In this document: piece after piece, positions 22,501 to 37,500 of the stretch
Layout: each line of letters opens with the position of its first letter
Numbering within the stretch: the stretch's first letter is position 1
Source of the DNA: Engraulis encrasicolus
Taxonomy: Eukaryota > Chordata > Actinopteri > Clupeiformes > Engraulidae
DNA: 64,000 nucleotides
Reading direction: 5' to 3'
NCBI RefSeq assembly: GCF_034702125.1
Contig: NC_085871.1
Span: 28,632,076-28,696,075 of the forward strand
Notes under the pieces: model-generated
Database searches by the model: none
Seen by the model: the letters and a program-made list of their open reading frames with translations, nothing else
Told to the model about the DNA's origin: nothing
Program-made: the position numbers and the translations under genes

Positions 22501-25500
22501 TGTATTAGTTCATTAATTAGTAAATGTTCGGGAAAAGATCAAATTTGGCAGTAGACAGCACAATTTCAACCGTCTACACAGTGTAGTTGCAATACCTACA
22601 CCACCCTCTTACACAATGCACCTTTTAAGGGCAGAAATGCATCAGCTGGTGGACATGGTGGTAATTGATAAATAAATAATGAGACTCAGCTCTTGAGTGT
22701 GGATTTTTCTCCTCTTTTAGTTTGTATTTTTTTTTCCGTACCTAAAGCTATTTGTTTTACTCTCTCGTGCCCACTGCTACACTCTGGTCTTACTGTACTT
22801 AGTGTTGTCATGGGTCCCTTTGACCAGCCTGCTCCAGCTGTGATGTAGGAAATACTACGGCCTTTCTTCAGAGCCGTAGATAGAACAGACTTTGGCTATA
22901 CTTGGGCATGGCTAGGTTATCTGTACTAATTCTACAAGGCTGGCTGTTCTGCTGTTGTCCGGAAACAAATGATCAGTTAATGTCAAGTAATAACACAATC
23001 CATTGAAATCGTGTGGTTTAAAAAATGCACACAAAAAAACATTTTTATCAATTCCTCTCAGTCTTAAATGGTACTCTATGGAAACGAACACTATGTCTGG
23101 AACCTTTGGAAGGATCTGTCTTTTTTGACCATATATGAACACATTTCGTGGCCATTTTTGAACTGTATCTGTGAATGAAATGCGCTAGATAGACAAATAA
23201 AGTAGTCTTACCTTGCCTTGCCTATGCTATCCTCTATGCTTAGCGCTATAATGTAGCACTTTACAATACCAACACAGAGGCATTTGAAAGTAACCAATTA
23301 ATAATGTGTGTGAGGACTCCCTGTCTCATTGATGATTTTGAAGACTAAGTTTGGTCACAATAATTCACTCTCACAGAGGAGCTGATATTGCTAAACTCAG
23401 AAACAATTGCTAATGAGAGGTTTAAGTCTGTTTGAATTTAAAATGTGCCGTGTGTTGATGTGTAATCTCCTTGAATGTAATGTGTCATCGTTGCCCCACT
23501 TCCAGGGCTGGTCTGGGGGAGAAATAGGGCCCGGACACTTTTGGCTTAAAGGGGCCTGTTACGTGGTCCTACTTTGGCACCATTGTTTTTTTTTGTTGTT
23601 GCCACTTAGTAATCTGATTGCCTGTGCTTTGCCTCCTGTGATTGAGTTAATGTGTGCAGGTGTGCCCGTGGAGGCTGCGCTGCGCTGATTGGCCGAGCTG
23701 TAGATGGACCTTGGCATAAGAGCTCCAGCCTTCAGTCTCCACTCTCTCTCTCTGCGCTGCTCTCATGCTGCACGTCGCTCTGATAAGCTGCTGGCAAAGC
23801 GAACGTTAACCCATCTTTTTATTACTAAACACTGTCTTTTATTTTTAGTTAAACTTTTGAATATTGTAAGGGTGGAAGGTGGTGTTTTGTTTTTCTTTCT
23901 GATTACTGCGCACGAGTTAGGTGAGTTAAGGAGGTAGGGCAGCTCCGGAAGACTCACGTTATTTTTTATTTCGAGGAGGGGAAGTCAGATTTTGGATTTT
24001 CAGTTAGTTTTTACAATAGGGCTTTTATTTTCTTCCTTTTAACCAGACAACCTCTTTTACTGTTCCTCTCTGCTGAACAGGCGTTCGACGCCGTTTTTGT
24101 ATTATCTCGTGCAAAGAAAATTAAAGCATTACCTTTTTTTTCTACCCCAATCCTGTTTCACCTGGCGTTTATGTTTCAGACCCAAAAGTTCTTAATGGGT
24201 TTGTAACAGGGCCCCTTATAATTAGTGGTGCAGAACAGTCTCACCAGTGGCCCCTTACCCTTGTGGGCTCCTATTTTCAGAAATGTGTAAAAATATATAT
24301 ATATATTAAAAACATTTCTGAAAATAGGGCCCACAAGGGTAAGGGGGCCCACCGGAAAATGCCCGCTATGCCAGATGGCCAGTCCATCCCTGCCCACTTC
24401 CACCTCCCTGCCCCATCCACTGATTGGTCGGGTGTCTGAATAAATTCCTAGAACACCTGACCCAGATGTCACATGGAGGGGTTTGTAAACCTGAGTGAAG
24501 ATTTCTTGGAAAGTTGCACTAAACATACTGTACACTCAGATAAGATAAGATTGCTCTGGACCAAGGAGAGTAGAAATAGCATAGTATGGCTTGGCCACGA
24601 GGGATTCACTTTTTTTCTACAGTCAGTACTGGAAGCATGGTAGTAAAGTACAATGCCACTACCGCCAGGATTGGAGTGTGGAATAGGCCATTGGACACTG
24701 AATGTTTGTCAGCTGTCCTTAAAGGTGCACTGTGTAAGATTTTTAGTTGTTTATTTCCAGAATGCATACTGCCCATTCACTAATGTTACCTTTTTCATGA
24801 ATATTTACCACCACCATCAATTTCTAAGTATTCATACTGACTGGGAAAATTGTAGCCTATTTCTCACCGACGGTGTGTACGTGTGTAGCTCCCTGGTGGA
24901 GCGGAACAACACACCCTACCGTCTCGTAGGGCTGCCATTAACATGCTCTTCTCGAGTAGAAAATAAACGGAGCATTTATTGCTTAAATATCAACAGCAGA
25001 TCGCATTGATGAGTCACAGGACAGATTATCTTTAGAGATGAACAACGGTTTTGGAGGAATTTGTTGGTGGTGAATTGCAATAAATGCACCATGACACGAG
25101 AAGAGCATGTTAACGGCAGTGCTACCAGACGGTAGTTTGTGTACACACATGCACCGTCGGTGACAACCAGGCTAGGAAAATTGCACTTTTCATACATGAA
25201 AAGGGGATCTTCTCTATGGTCCGCCATTTTGAATTTCCAGAAATAGACATTTTTAGCTGCAAAAAACTTGGGCCATACTAGAGAATATTAGTTTATTACT
25301 TAGTAAAAGTTCATGAAAATATCAAATTTGGCAAAAGGCAACCCAGTTTCAATGAGCGGCATAGTTGCAGTACCTTTTTTGACCATTTCCTGCACAGTGC
25401 ACCTTTAATTATCCCCCGCAGTTAATGCTGACCAGTGAACACTGACAACTGGACATCCTCTTTTGGCCGATTTTGCGGAGTTACAATTTTGATCCATTAT

Positions 25501-28500
25501 GGCATTGCACCAACTGACCATGCGCACCGTGTCCTTAAGCTACGCCCCCGTACTACACCATGGCCAATGCCTTTTCAATCAAGTGGTAGTTCTTATCCAA
25601 TCTAAATTCTTTGCTCTGGACCCTTCACATGTGTTAAACCAGGAATATGAGTTCCTCACTTCTAGAAGACATTTCAGAATGCCTTGCTTCCAGAGAAACA
25701 AATGTAAACATTCTTTTCTCCCCCATTCTATTAGCCTCGCAACGCCATCCTCTGTGCTCCACCCAAAGATTTTGGCACCGCACATCGTCTGGCAAAAGCC
25801 TCGAGCTCGGTTCTCTCAGTGTTTCGCCAATCAGCAAACAGTTGAGAGTGGTGACGTAGAACTCACCAACGAGCTCAGTTTGGTTATGGTAACTATATTC
25901 ACACTTTCGTTTTGTTATTTGTATGCTTTTGCGATGCTATAACGTAACAGGCATGCTAATAAAGCACAATATGGGTTTTAATTTGAGTTTGGAACTTTAA
26001 TTAATTTAAATGATAGAGTAAGATCAGACCATCTCCCATCGTCCACGGAAACGGATTCCTCATGGCTTTTGCCAGACTGATTGACGGAGTCAACAGTCGG
26101 CTATTCGCCCAGGCTACCATTCTATAGCACAGCTTAACAAAAGGGGAGAAAAGTAGGCTAACCAGCACACATCTACGTGGAATGCATACTTCTTTTTTAA
26201 TACCACTCAGGAATATTTAAGAATTGTTATTAACTTTTGATTTATTTATCGGACTATGGATCTAAATGATTCTATGCGTGCGCTTATTTCTGGATTGTGG
26301 AGAAGTGTCATGCAAGACAAACTTCTATGCAAAGTTGATCTTATTTTACAGATGAAATAACCAGGCATTGGATTTTGTGCGATAAACAAGTTACCTCAAA
26401 TGTGCTGAAAATCAGAGGTGACTTGTGTGCGAACTCACCTAAGTAAACAATGAAGGGGGACAAGATGGTGGCAATGCGGGCGGCCATTGAGCAGATCCCC
26501 ATGACAGTGTTGCGTACCACGGTGGGGAAGAGTTCAGAGGTCACGGCGTACACCACACAGAAGGCTGCCGTGATGCCAAACTTGCCCACCATCTCCAGAA
26601 AGATGGCCAAGCCTGAAAGGTCTGAAAAATAGAAAAATGCAAACACACACATCTCTCGTTTATCTCTGTCTGTTTGCCTGTCTGCCTGTTCTATCTGTAA
26701 CTTATGGGTAATGGGCTACAACATCTTCCCACAGACAACAGTCCATTTGTCCATCATACGATTAGTCTGAACATAATACTGTATCTGGATGTGATTGCAT
26801 TTGGGTCTGTCAATTTATTTGGCTAGCTAGGTATAAAGAAATACGGCAGCAGTCTGCTGGTGCCTTGAAGCGTCAGCTGATGTTTACGCACCAATTGCCG
26901 GTGCAGAAATCTCTTTAAAAAGAGGGCACAGGCTACTGGAAAGTGAACGGCATGTTGGTGGCAGGTTTGCCTGTTTTTATGTGTTTCGTTGGGAGTTCGA
27001 GCAGTATCGATTACTGCCCGAATGGTTTCTCATGGCTTTAAGAGCTAAGAAGTCTCCAGCTGCATTGCTGCTTGATCCACTCACACTCGGCCTACGTTTC
27101 TTACTTGGTGTCTTACTAGGTGACGGACTGAATGTTGTGACTTTTTTCCCCCTGCCACGGTCGGGGTAGGTAATCATTTCTCCATTTGATTCCTACCTCT
27201 GCCGTGCATTGTCTTAGTCATGTGTTCTCTGTCACTTTCTGTGTGCACAAGTGATGAACCCCCCCTCGGCCATGTAGCTGTTTAACGCGGCGGGCTGCTG
27301 TTTAGACTGAACTGATTAGATGCACCGAGTGTGTGTGTGTGCATAACGTTTGTAAGTGGTTGTGGGAATGCGTGGCTGTTGCTGTCTTACTACTTTTTGG
27401 TTCGATTTTGATGGCGTTCTTGAATGAGTGCATTTCCCATTCGTTGTATTTTTTTGTTATCTGTATTTTGGTTTGTTATTTTCTGATTATACGTGTATGT
27501 AATTTACCACACTGGTGCCCAGTCTTCTAGATAACCCTACTCCCCTGAGCTTCCTGGATGCAGTGTCGTAGTGTAAGGTGCCCTCTTGGTGTCGTAGCGT
27601 GAATTGATTACAAGCTACGTTTCCATAATTATAACTACTGCTGAATCTCAAATTTAGTTAGATGGATGCCAGCTGTACTGCTCTTTTCTAATGGAGTCCC
27701 CATTGTGTGCTCCGAAGGTGTGCATTATGAACAAACTAGAATACCACATGCTCACAATTCACGAAAGGGTTATTAACGAATGCTGTAGTACTTGTAGACT
27801 AATGGGCTGTTGGACCAATGACACGGAACTATACATGGTTATCGTCCTCCTTACCTGATGGGATGAATCGTATGAAAAGGATGACGGTGCCCCCTAGCAG
27901 CAGGGTGGAGGACTGGCAGATGTTCCGAGGGCAGAAACGCAGCAGCAGCAGGGCGATGATGTAGGCGGGCACCTCCACCACTGCACCCAGGAAGGCATTC
28001 AGGTAGGGACTTCCTGCCAAGTTGGACGTGTTCAGAACCAGGCTGAAGTAGCCCAGAGTTATGACCATCCTACAGTGCGGCCAGCAAAAAAGTGGTTATC
28101 AATTGTATGCAGTTCATCCATATGTTCTGTAAGTTTGTAGTCCTGGTATATTAAGTAGTAGAGGTACTCTTACTGTTGTAATTACAATGGTAGTACATGA
28201 TTTACACATACGTAGTTTGTCCACCAGTTATTACACTGTACCTGTACCTACTGACGTAGATACACTGTAAGAGTATTTTTTACTTCACACAGCTCTGAGG
28301 CCTAGCTATCTTCTAAGGCAGTGTTTCTCAAACCTTTTCAGACCGAGGACCACTTTGTTCCCCCAAAAATGTTCAAGGACCACCTGTCAACTGAATTGAC
28401 ATTTTATGTGTGCTAATTTGACACTGCTAATTTTGAAGCAGATAACTTACTGTTAAGTCACATTACAATCCTGCCTTATTATGGTAAAAATATCACTTCA

Positions 28501-31500
28501 GCTATGTATTTATTAGGCTAATAAATAAATTAATACATTATTAGTTTGATCTTTCCCTTAGATACCAGTCTACATCCCATGAACTGTCCTGAAGGGGAGT
28601 AGACTTCGGTACCCCATAGACAGGGGTAGCCAATGTGTCATCTAGTGTTCTATGTCGTACATTTCGCATAGTGTCATGATCTGCAAGAGTATGACCAGGG
28701 GTGTAGTGGGTGCGGTACGCGGGGGTACGCAGTCCACCCACTTCTCCTGAAGTGAGATTTAAAAATAATCTTCTGCCCATGTCTGCCCAATCTTCTGCCC
28801 AAAAAGGAATGATCATATAGCAGTATTGCAGATGATTGAACAGATTAAAACGGAGAAGCAATGACGGAAGGTTAAGGACAGTTGGTGGGTTTGACATGAT
28901 AAGTTCCCTAATTATTTGATGACGCGTACCCCCACTTTAAAAATCCCCACTACACCACTGAGTATGACTTGAGGAACATAAACATAAAGGAACATAAAAG
29001 GCAACGATCTAACACAGTCAAGTATGTTGACACACCTATTCAGCTTGAAACCGATCCCCACAGTTGCATCTCAAATTTGTGTCAAGTGGGTATTTGCTTA
29101 CACTCACCATAGAAGGGAACAGATTGTTGTCATAAGAAAGACATTACAGCTCCTAAGCACATCCAGAACTGAATGTTTTTTCTCACTCCTCGCAAGAGCA
29201 TTTTCAATCTGCCAATATAGAGTACAGAGAAAAAGATACGCTTAGTTGATGAGACATGGATTTGGAAACAAATCAAAGTTAATGTGTCTTTCAGTTGTTA
29301 CAGTTATTAGCAGTGCACTGAAGCAAGATGACATTTTGTCCATTCATTGTCTGAGTTTAAAGGTGATGATTAGATAATAGAGGCGTCCGGATTGATTGGA
29401 TCATTCCAAGGAGGGTATCCGGATTAGACAGATCACTCGGATCACTTATTTAAAATAAATAATAATAATGTATTTTTTTAAAACGTTTCTGTCGTTAAGT
29501 GGCTATGCGCCTCGCCTTTGTTGTCCCATTTATCAATTCACATTGATAAATCAAAGAGTAAGACAGTGAGTTTGATCAACAAACCCGAGGGGCCGAGGGC
29601 ACGAGGGCACCACTGCTGACTCGGACGAGGGGAGTGACAGCAGTGGCTTTAAAGTCTGTACGCTGTAACGCAGTGAGTGATAGTAGAGTCACGAGAGTAG
29701 CCTACAGACTGAGATGTAAAAGCGTTGGCAGAGCACTGTTAACATTTAGAAATGTAGACCTCAACAGAGTCAGAAGCACACACATAGGGAGTGGGGATCC
29801 GCGACTCAATTGGCCACAACAGGCAGGACGGATCAAACAGGCTCGATGAATGACGAGGCGGGAGTTGGTTCCGTTTTACTCAGTGAGTGTTCGTGACTGA
29901 ACAGCATAGAGAGATTAGAGAATGGATGTTGTAGTCAACTAACGAGGATATTCCGGTTTCACAATTTCTCGCGCTGTAACTGCCATTTTGTTGACATATT
30001 AATGAAATGCCGTCTGACCCGCCTTTGGCGGATCAATGCATGACAGCCATCCGGTCTGTCCGGATGAGGTCTTGATCCGGCTCTCCAAACGGATCATCAT
30101 GGTTTTAATCATCTCTATTAGATAATGACAAAGTAAAACGACAGTAACTGTGTTGTTGTTGAAAATTAATTATTATGACTTATATATTAATCATTAAAAA
30201 TATAACGCTAAAAAAATGCTTGAGCTGCAACGGATGTGGTAATATGAAGTGACAAAACAAACACATATCAATAATCTACCTAAAGCTTCTCAGGATGGAC
30301 AACGAGATCATGCTCTGCCTTTTTGCTTTGTAAGCCAGAACAGGTTACTGCACAACAAGGTGGAATAGCTTGGGCACGTGTCCACATTAATAATGTGGAT
30401 ATATATGAAAATGCATAATAATGTATGTGTTTACATTCTAAAACCAGTATAAAAATGTGGATGCAGTGGATGCAGACAGTTTTAACTACGGATAGGCCTA
30501 CATGTCTTGGACATGGCCTGGAAGTTGTGTTCAAAATCAAGGAAGCTTGCCTCATTGGGCGTGAAGATGCTATCTGGCACAGTCACCTTGTTCATCCTGC
30601 CAACTTACTTAACTGTAAGTCGTCGATATGGACAGCTGTGACATACAATTATTTACAGGGGATTGGCTACAGTCCCTGGAGCAATGTGGGGTTAGGTGCC
30701 TTGCTCAAGACCACTTCAGCCATGCATATATGGAGGTGTAGGGAGAGGCAGTGTTGGGAGTAACTCGTTACAAAAGTAACTAATTACTGTAATGCATTAC
30801 CTTTTTGAGTAACGCAGTAATGTAACTGATTACAGGGGGAAAAATTGGTAATATATCCTCGTTACAATGCAAGTAACTTGCACATTACAACGCATTTTTT
30901 TCACCTACATTTTGTGTGGGTATTTTGTTTTCTTTATACAATGTTCGCGGATCACCGTGAGATCAGCTATTGCCTATGATAGCCTACGTCCGCGCAGAGA
31001 TTTTAAAGTTTCACGCAGAACATTGCTTCCTCTTTCACGCTTCGTCTCTTGAAATGGCAGGCTGACAAAGGATGACCGATCCAGAAGATCCAGCTTGCTC
31101 GTTTTCAAGATGGGTATATGCCCACTACTTTGACTCCATTGAAAATAAGGACGCCAAGAACATTTAAGTTAAATGCACACTGTACTTGAAACCCAAACCG
31201 CTTTCCACGTCGCAAAACAGTAGCCTACAAACAATTTGACTATTTGAAGAGGTGCCATAGCACCACCAAATTAGTCAGGAAAGGAGGGGATGCATCCCAT
31301 TCGCACGAGACAGGGACACGGCAGGGTACGTAGGCTATCCGACCGGGGGGTGGGGGGAGTATGTTGCACCCCCCTCACTTTTGTTCAACTAAACATCACT
31401 ACAATTGAAATAAATCAATTTGAAATAAAATATTATAGGCCTCTTGGCTCATTAATGCTTATTATATTTCATTGTAGCTTCAGCTGTACTTATCAAGTCT

Positions 31501-34500
31501 CAACTCCACTATCGTCCTTGGCATTGTTCAACAACGTTTATGACAAAATCTGGCGCATGTCGGGGGTTTGGGGGTCGGACATAAAAAAAAAGAAATTGAA
31601 AAAAAAAATGGAAATAAAAAAAAAAATCAGACCGGACGATGACCAAACCTGACAACCAACCGGAACCAAACGTTTATTTTTCTTAGGCCTTATTGTATGT
31701 GGGTAAGACGCAATTACTGAAAATGTTGGTTTTCAGTCTGCAGGCTTCCAAAACGACTTGTGGATGGCAGGTGAAAGTCATGCCACCTCATAGATTTGCA
31801 CTGTAGATTGCCAAATCCTTATTTCCAGTCATTTTGGCTAAAGTAACTAAAAGTAATGCAAAAATAGTGTAATGCCTTACTTTAAAAAAAAAAGTAATGT
31901 TGTAATGTAAGGCATTACTTTTAAATGACAGTAACATGTAATAAGTAGTGCATTACAGTTTTTGAGTAACTTTCCCAACAGTGGGGAGAGGTATGGGTGG
32001 GATTCTAACCTGCAACCCTGTGATCTTAAGACTACCTCTCTAACCATTAGGCAATGGCTGCCGACTTAAGTGTTGTTCGAATTTAAGTAAGTGTAAGTTG
32101 ATTTGGGCAATTGCATTGAAAAATTTAGATGTCATATAGACAGATGCAGCTTACCTCAGTGGGCGTGAAGATGACATCTGGTATGGCCACCTTGTTCATC
32201 CTGGCTGCTTTCCTCAGTATGGCCTCGGCCTCCTCCACCCTTCCCTGGGACAGGAGCCAGCGCGGAGACTCTGGGACCAGCCTGGAGTGGGGGGGACATA
32301 CCGTAAGTGTGAGGCACATGAGGGTGGGTCAATGGGAGAGCTTATTAGACAAAAGGTTCTTTCCAGTGGAGGCATCGCGCCTTTGGATTTGGTGCCTGGT
32401 GGGTGCGTAGGATCCAATAGGTAAACGGAGAGCAAGCAAGGGCAACTCGCACACCTTAATGCCAATGCAAAAGTATATTTTTATTGCGTTTTAGAAAACA
32501 AAAAATTGCTACCCAAGCAAATGCAAACCTTTGGATCACACTCGGGAGGGCTTGTGGCCTTGCGTTTTGCTGACGCCCTGTCTCTGTGAAGAAAACAATA
32601 AAGTTTCCCTGCTGTCAGCCTAGCCACAACTTTTGGGGTATTCTTCATTCACCATCTCGATTGCAAATGAGTAAATGACATTAGAATTGCGCTTTTGCAA
32701 GATTATTGAAATACACTTCTGTCATCAGTGACGTAATCACAAGGCCACAAGCAGGCAAGGGACCAAGGGAGGACAGGAGTTAGGTTATTAGAAAGAAGCC
32801 TGTTTTATAACGGAACATACAGTCCCGCCCAGCAGTATTGAGACCCATGAAGTATAAGTACATAATGCGAAATATCTCCAGATAACAATTAATAAGGTCA
32901 ACCAAGATTTTACTACAGATAGCTTGTGTTTGATACAAAATAGAAAATGACTAGCAACATTAAATAATAAACTCAGAGAGGAAAAATAGGAACACGAAAA
33001 GCTCCCAGTGTCGCTGGTATTGGCAGTCTTTACTGAAAATCACTATGGAAGTCTAATTTGACTAATAACCTGACTGAAATTAGAGAATCAATGTCGATGA
33101 GTGAGTCCATGCGAGCGGCCATTGTTGTCTGAAACAACAATGCGTTTCACTTATTTTTCTCTTCACTACGTTTAAACTTTGACATAACATCTCTGAAAAT
33201 CCTGCGACACTCATTTCTTCAGCTGCATGGTGGTTCGGGAGAGGGGGAATCCAACGGTCTTCCAGACCCTTGTGTGAGCTCAGAAAGCTGAACGGAAATT
33301 CACAAGTCAAGGTATCAGGTCAAACTTGACTCACATGTGGTGGTGAATCATAAAATAAGGATCATCCATGATTAATTGCTTTTGTCCATGGGACATGAAT
33401 TAGCCAATGAATGATGATATTGATGTTTGGTAACACTTTATTTAGCGTTACATTTATTAGCACTAATAGATACAATGTTAATGCCTGCATAAGTACTGTA
33501 ACTTGTAAGGCATGTACTAAGCAAAAGCTATGGCCTACTAGGTCCTCACTAAGGTTAAATTGGTAATAAATCCCTTATTGTGCATGAACGAGACATTTGC
33601 GAATACATGTTTACAAGTTACAAGTTACTTATACAGGCACATTGTATGTATTAGTGCTAATAGATGTAACCCTAAAATAAAGTGTTACCTGATGTTTTAA
33701 TAAGCTGTCTGTGGATGACCCTGATGAAGGCGTAAGCCGAAACGTTGGTCTTATTAAATGTAACTGCATGAAGTTCCGAGTGTGCGACGGCCACTCTTTT
33801 CAAGTTGAATGAGCCGTCTGTTAAAATTATATTTGTGTTTTAACAAGCCAACTGTTACGCCTTGTTCCAAAGCCACCCGTTACACCTTGTTCCTCTCACA
33901 AAGGAGCTGTCTGTCTAGAGACAGCAGAAAAGCGATTATTTTCAAGAACAAAATCTCCCTGAATGAGGGAGATGAGTAAGGGAAGAATTGTTGACACGAG
34001 TCTTCGAAGGTTGGTGGACAAAACACCAAGTCAAACATCTACAGACATGAAAGGCAAACTGCAGCAACCTTGGGTAGTTGTTTAAACAAATTGGCTAGGC
34101 TTTTATGGTGTAGGCCAAGGCAGAAACCATTGCCAGAGGTCCATTCTAGTGTCAGATGGGGCCCCAAGCAAAAATGCAAAAGAATGAATGAACATTTGAA
34201 CCAAAATCACCACTACTGTCTAGTGTCTACTACTATCTGCCTGTCTTGCCGGGTGGCTAGATGCGCCTCTGCCCATTGCTTCATAAAAGTCACAAAGGGG
34301 AATGCCCCATGTATGTAATGAGAGAATATGGACAAAGCGCAATGCTTCTAAAATGCTTTAAGGACGGATACAACAAAAGGAAAGCTTTGGTAATGCACAC
34401 ACGCAGTATGCAAGGAAGATAATACCCTAACAATAATCAACCACATGGTGCAGGGTCCATAATGCTGTGTTACTGCTTTGTTGCATTCTCTTAAAACTCA

Positions 34501-37500
34501 GTTTGCGAGGCATTACAACATCACAAATATCACAACGTGCAATGTAAATGTGTAAGAGATGACTGAATACTGGAGAGGAAAGCTGATTGAATGTAACTCA
34601 GTAACTTTTACTCAAATTACATTTTTAAAAAGTAGTAATTTTACTCTTACTAGAGAAGATTTATAGAGAGGTACACTGTAAAAAAAAAATAAAGTTGGTT
34701 TCAACTCATATTTTCAAGGCAACCTTCTGCACTGAGTTTTTAAGTTATATGTTTCATATTAGTTCAATAGATCCTCCTTGAATCGCTTAGTTGATGTTAC
34801 CTTGTAAGATTAGTTGAATAATCAAACTATTAGTTGGCAAAACCTTGTAAGTTCATTCAACTTTGTAATAGCAGTACTCTACAACCTCAAGTTGAAAGTT
34901 GAAACTTACAACTTAAAAACTCTGTGCAGAAAGTTGCCTTGAAATTTTCAGTTGAAGCTGACTTTTATTTATACTTGACCTTATCCATTCAAGGCATCCC
35001 CTACAATTTGTATACCATATCACAATTTGTATACTCAACCCCTACAATTTGTATACCATATACCAATTTGTATACTCAACACATCAACTCACTTAAAATC
35101 AGCTTTTTATCAAAAACCACAAAAGTGAGTTGAAATAACACAACTGGCAAAAGTGGAAGTTTTGCATTGGCAATTTCAGTACATTTTCACAGTGTATGGG
35201 TAGTTTTACGTCATTACAAAATGTCAGTACTCTTTCCATCTCTAGTATTGGTGACGCTGACTGTATCATAGGTGTCATGAAATCAGAAAATGATCAACAT
35301 TCAGCAAAATATTTAACCCAGTGCTATAACGCTTGGCTTTTCTTATCTTTTCTTGGAAACTACAAAATCTATTTTTAATTAAAAGATCCTGGTGGTATAA
35401 ATTATGCACATTTCCGTTTATTTCTGGAGATAATTATTATACATGTTGTGTGAATTAAGTGAAAGGGTGACAATATTGCTGAACGGGACTAATAGGGGCC
35501 ATGTTCCACTCACACTCGTTCACACTCAAATGCTAGGCTTTTCTACACTGTAAAACATTGCAGCCCAGGTACATTTTAAAAAGCAAGTTGCCCTGCTGCC
35601 TTAAGTTTGAAAGTTATCGCCACTTTGTATAATTGTGTCAACTCAGAAATCAAAATCTCAAGTTGAGCTAATTTACAAACTTAAGGGAGCAGGGCAACTT
35701 ACTTTTGTACATTTAACTGGCTTGCAATGTTTTACAATTGGCAGAATTTTACTGGCTTAGCTTGGATCTTGGGAATCTGTCTTCATTCTCAATTTTATGG
35801 AAAGGAGGTTGGAGTCACACCTGTAAGGATTTCACGTCATTCATGAATTCTTAGGTCTCAGGTTACAACAAAAGGATGGCTCTCCAACAGGTTACAACAA
35901 AACATTTTGGGTAAAATGTTAAACATCTGCAAGCCCCCGCAAAAGTTCACTCTTGTTCTTACCAGGGCTCTAAATTAACACCAGCCAATCGACCAAATGC
36001 TAGTGAAATATCAGTCTGGTTGGTAGAAAAAGACCAACTTACTAGCCACTTTGACCCATTAGTGAGTGTGTGTTTGGCAAGTAAGATTAGCATCTACCAG
36101 CCATTTTGCCTGGTGATGAAAAAAAGTTAATTTAGAGCCCAGCTCGTTACAACTTAAAGTCCACATGTTTGTGAATGTGAAAAGGAAAAAAAGTGCTGAC
36201 TCTCACCACCACAGAGGAATGTAGAGCAGTCCTGATGCTGCCATGGCGGCTACCAGCCCCCTCCAGTGGCGTAGGAGATAGGCCACCGCAGGCATGGCCA
36301 TGTAGCCTACTGCAGAGCTCATGAAGACCCCCAGGGAGGTGAAGACCACACGCTCCTTAGGCCCCAGCGTCTCGCAGCCTGCACCAAAGAGATTGAGAAA
36401 GAGACAGAGTGTGAGGGGGAGGAAACCAACAATAAAAGCATGCAAGGGCCCAGTCGTGGCTCAATCGGGTGGGCACTGGACTGCTACACCGGCGACCCGG
36501 GATCGATTACGGCCCGAGGTAATTTGCTGAACCTTCCCCGTCTCTCTCTCCCGACTCATCTCCTGTCTCTCTGTAACTGTCCTGTCACAATAAAGGAAAA
36601 ACAATCCGCCCATTTAAAAAAAAAAAAGCACTTTAATTAGAGTTGTCCACCTGTACTTTGCATTAGGTGTCGTGTGTGTAATATGCAGTACCATAGACAT
36701 GACTGTATATTATATATACATGTATACTGTGCGTGTACAGTAGTATATCATACAGACACACACATACACAGACACTTCAGTAATACTGCTGTACAAAACA
36801 AAAAGGCAGTGACTGCATTCTTGTTGAAAATGAGTTATTGTGACTGATGGCATACATAAAATGGCATATATCTCAAATATAATATTCATTAAGAAGAATG
36901 TGGTAGAGAAGTGTGACTGAGTTACCAGGGCCCCATGTATATAGGGGGCCTACACACAATCAGATTTATGTAGATATATGGCTGGGGGTTCATTGGAGCT
37001 GATTGTACATACAGTAGGGCCCACAATGTGCCCCTAGTACCCAAAACCAATTAGGCTGAAGAACAGAATAAGTTTGGAGTCCTTTTACTCAGTTCAGTAC
37101 GGAAGCCGATAGCGGACGTTGTGTAATACTTTTTTAATTCACCTTGTTATCCCGAGATAACAATATAATTAAGCTTTCATTTCAAGATCTTGAGAAAACG
37201 CAGCAATTATTCCGTGATCTCGATAAAACGAAACATTTTTTCCACGATGCCGAGTAAACAGCTGACAAATGGGTCATTCATGGCTTCGGGGATAGCGCAT
37301 TCTGTATGCTGCAACGCTTGTCTTTAGAACGTCTGGAATAATCGATCACCTAATAAGGCAATATTTTGATCAGAGGTGGACACAGGCAGAGATTGTCTTT
37401 TAAAAAGGGATAATTTCAAAATTACTCAAGGCATCGAAGAAATACATTTCTGTTCTATTATGCCCGTTACATTCTCTCTTCCTTGTCTGACACACCGTGG

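Larger units (their letters stand above)
24555..25640 (+). repeat. Dispersed repeat J, copy 1, carrying two nested MITEs
   Basis: GCATAGTATGGCTTGGCC to TCTTATCCAATCTAAATTC matches 62650-63290 with about 80-85% identity. Copy 2 lacks the MITE and shows the unoccupied TTAA. Confidence 0.8.

Noticed and set aside
23640..24160. Possible solo LTR
   Set aside because: Promoter-like and poly(A)-like signs but no TG..CA ends or target duplication found.
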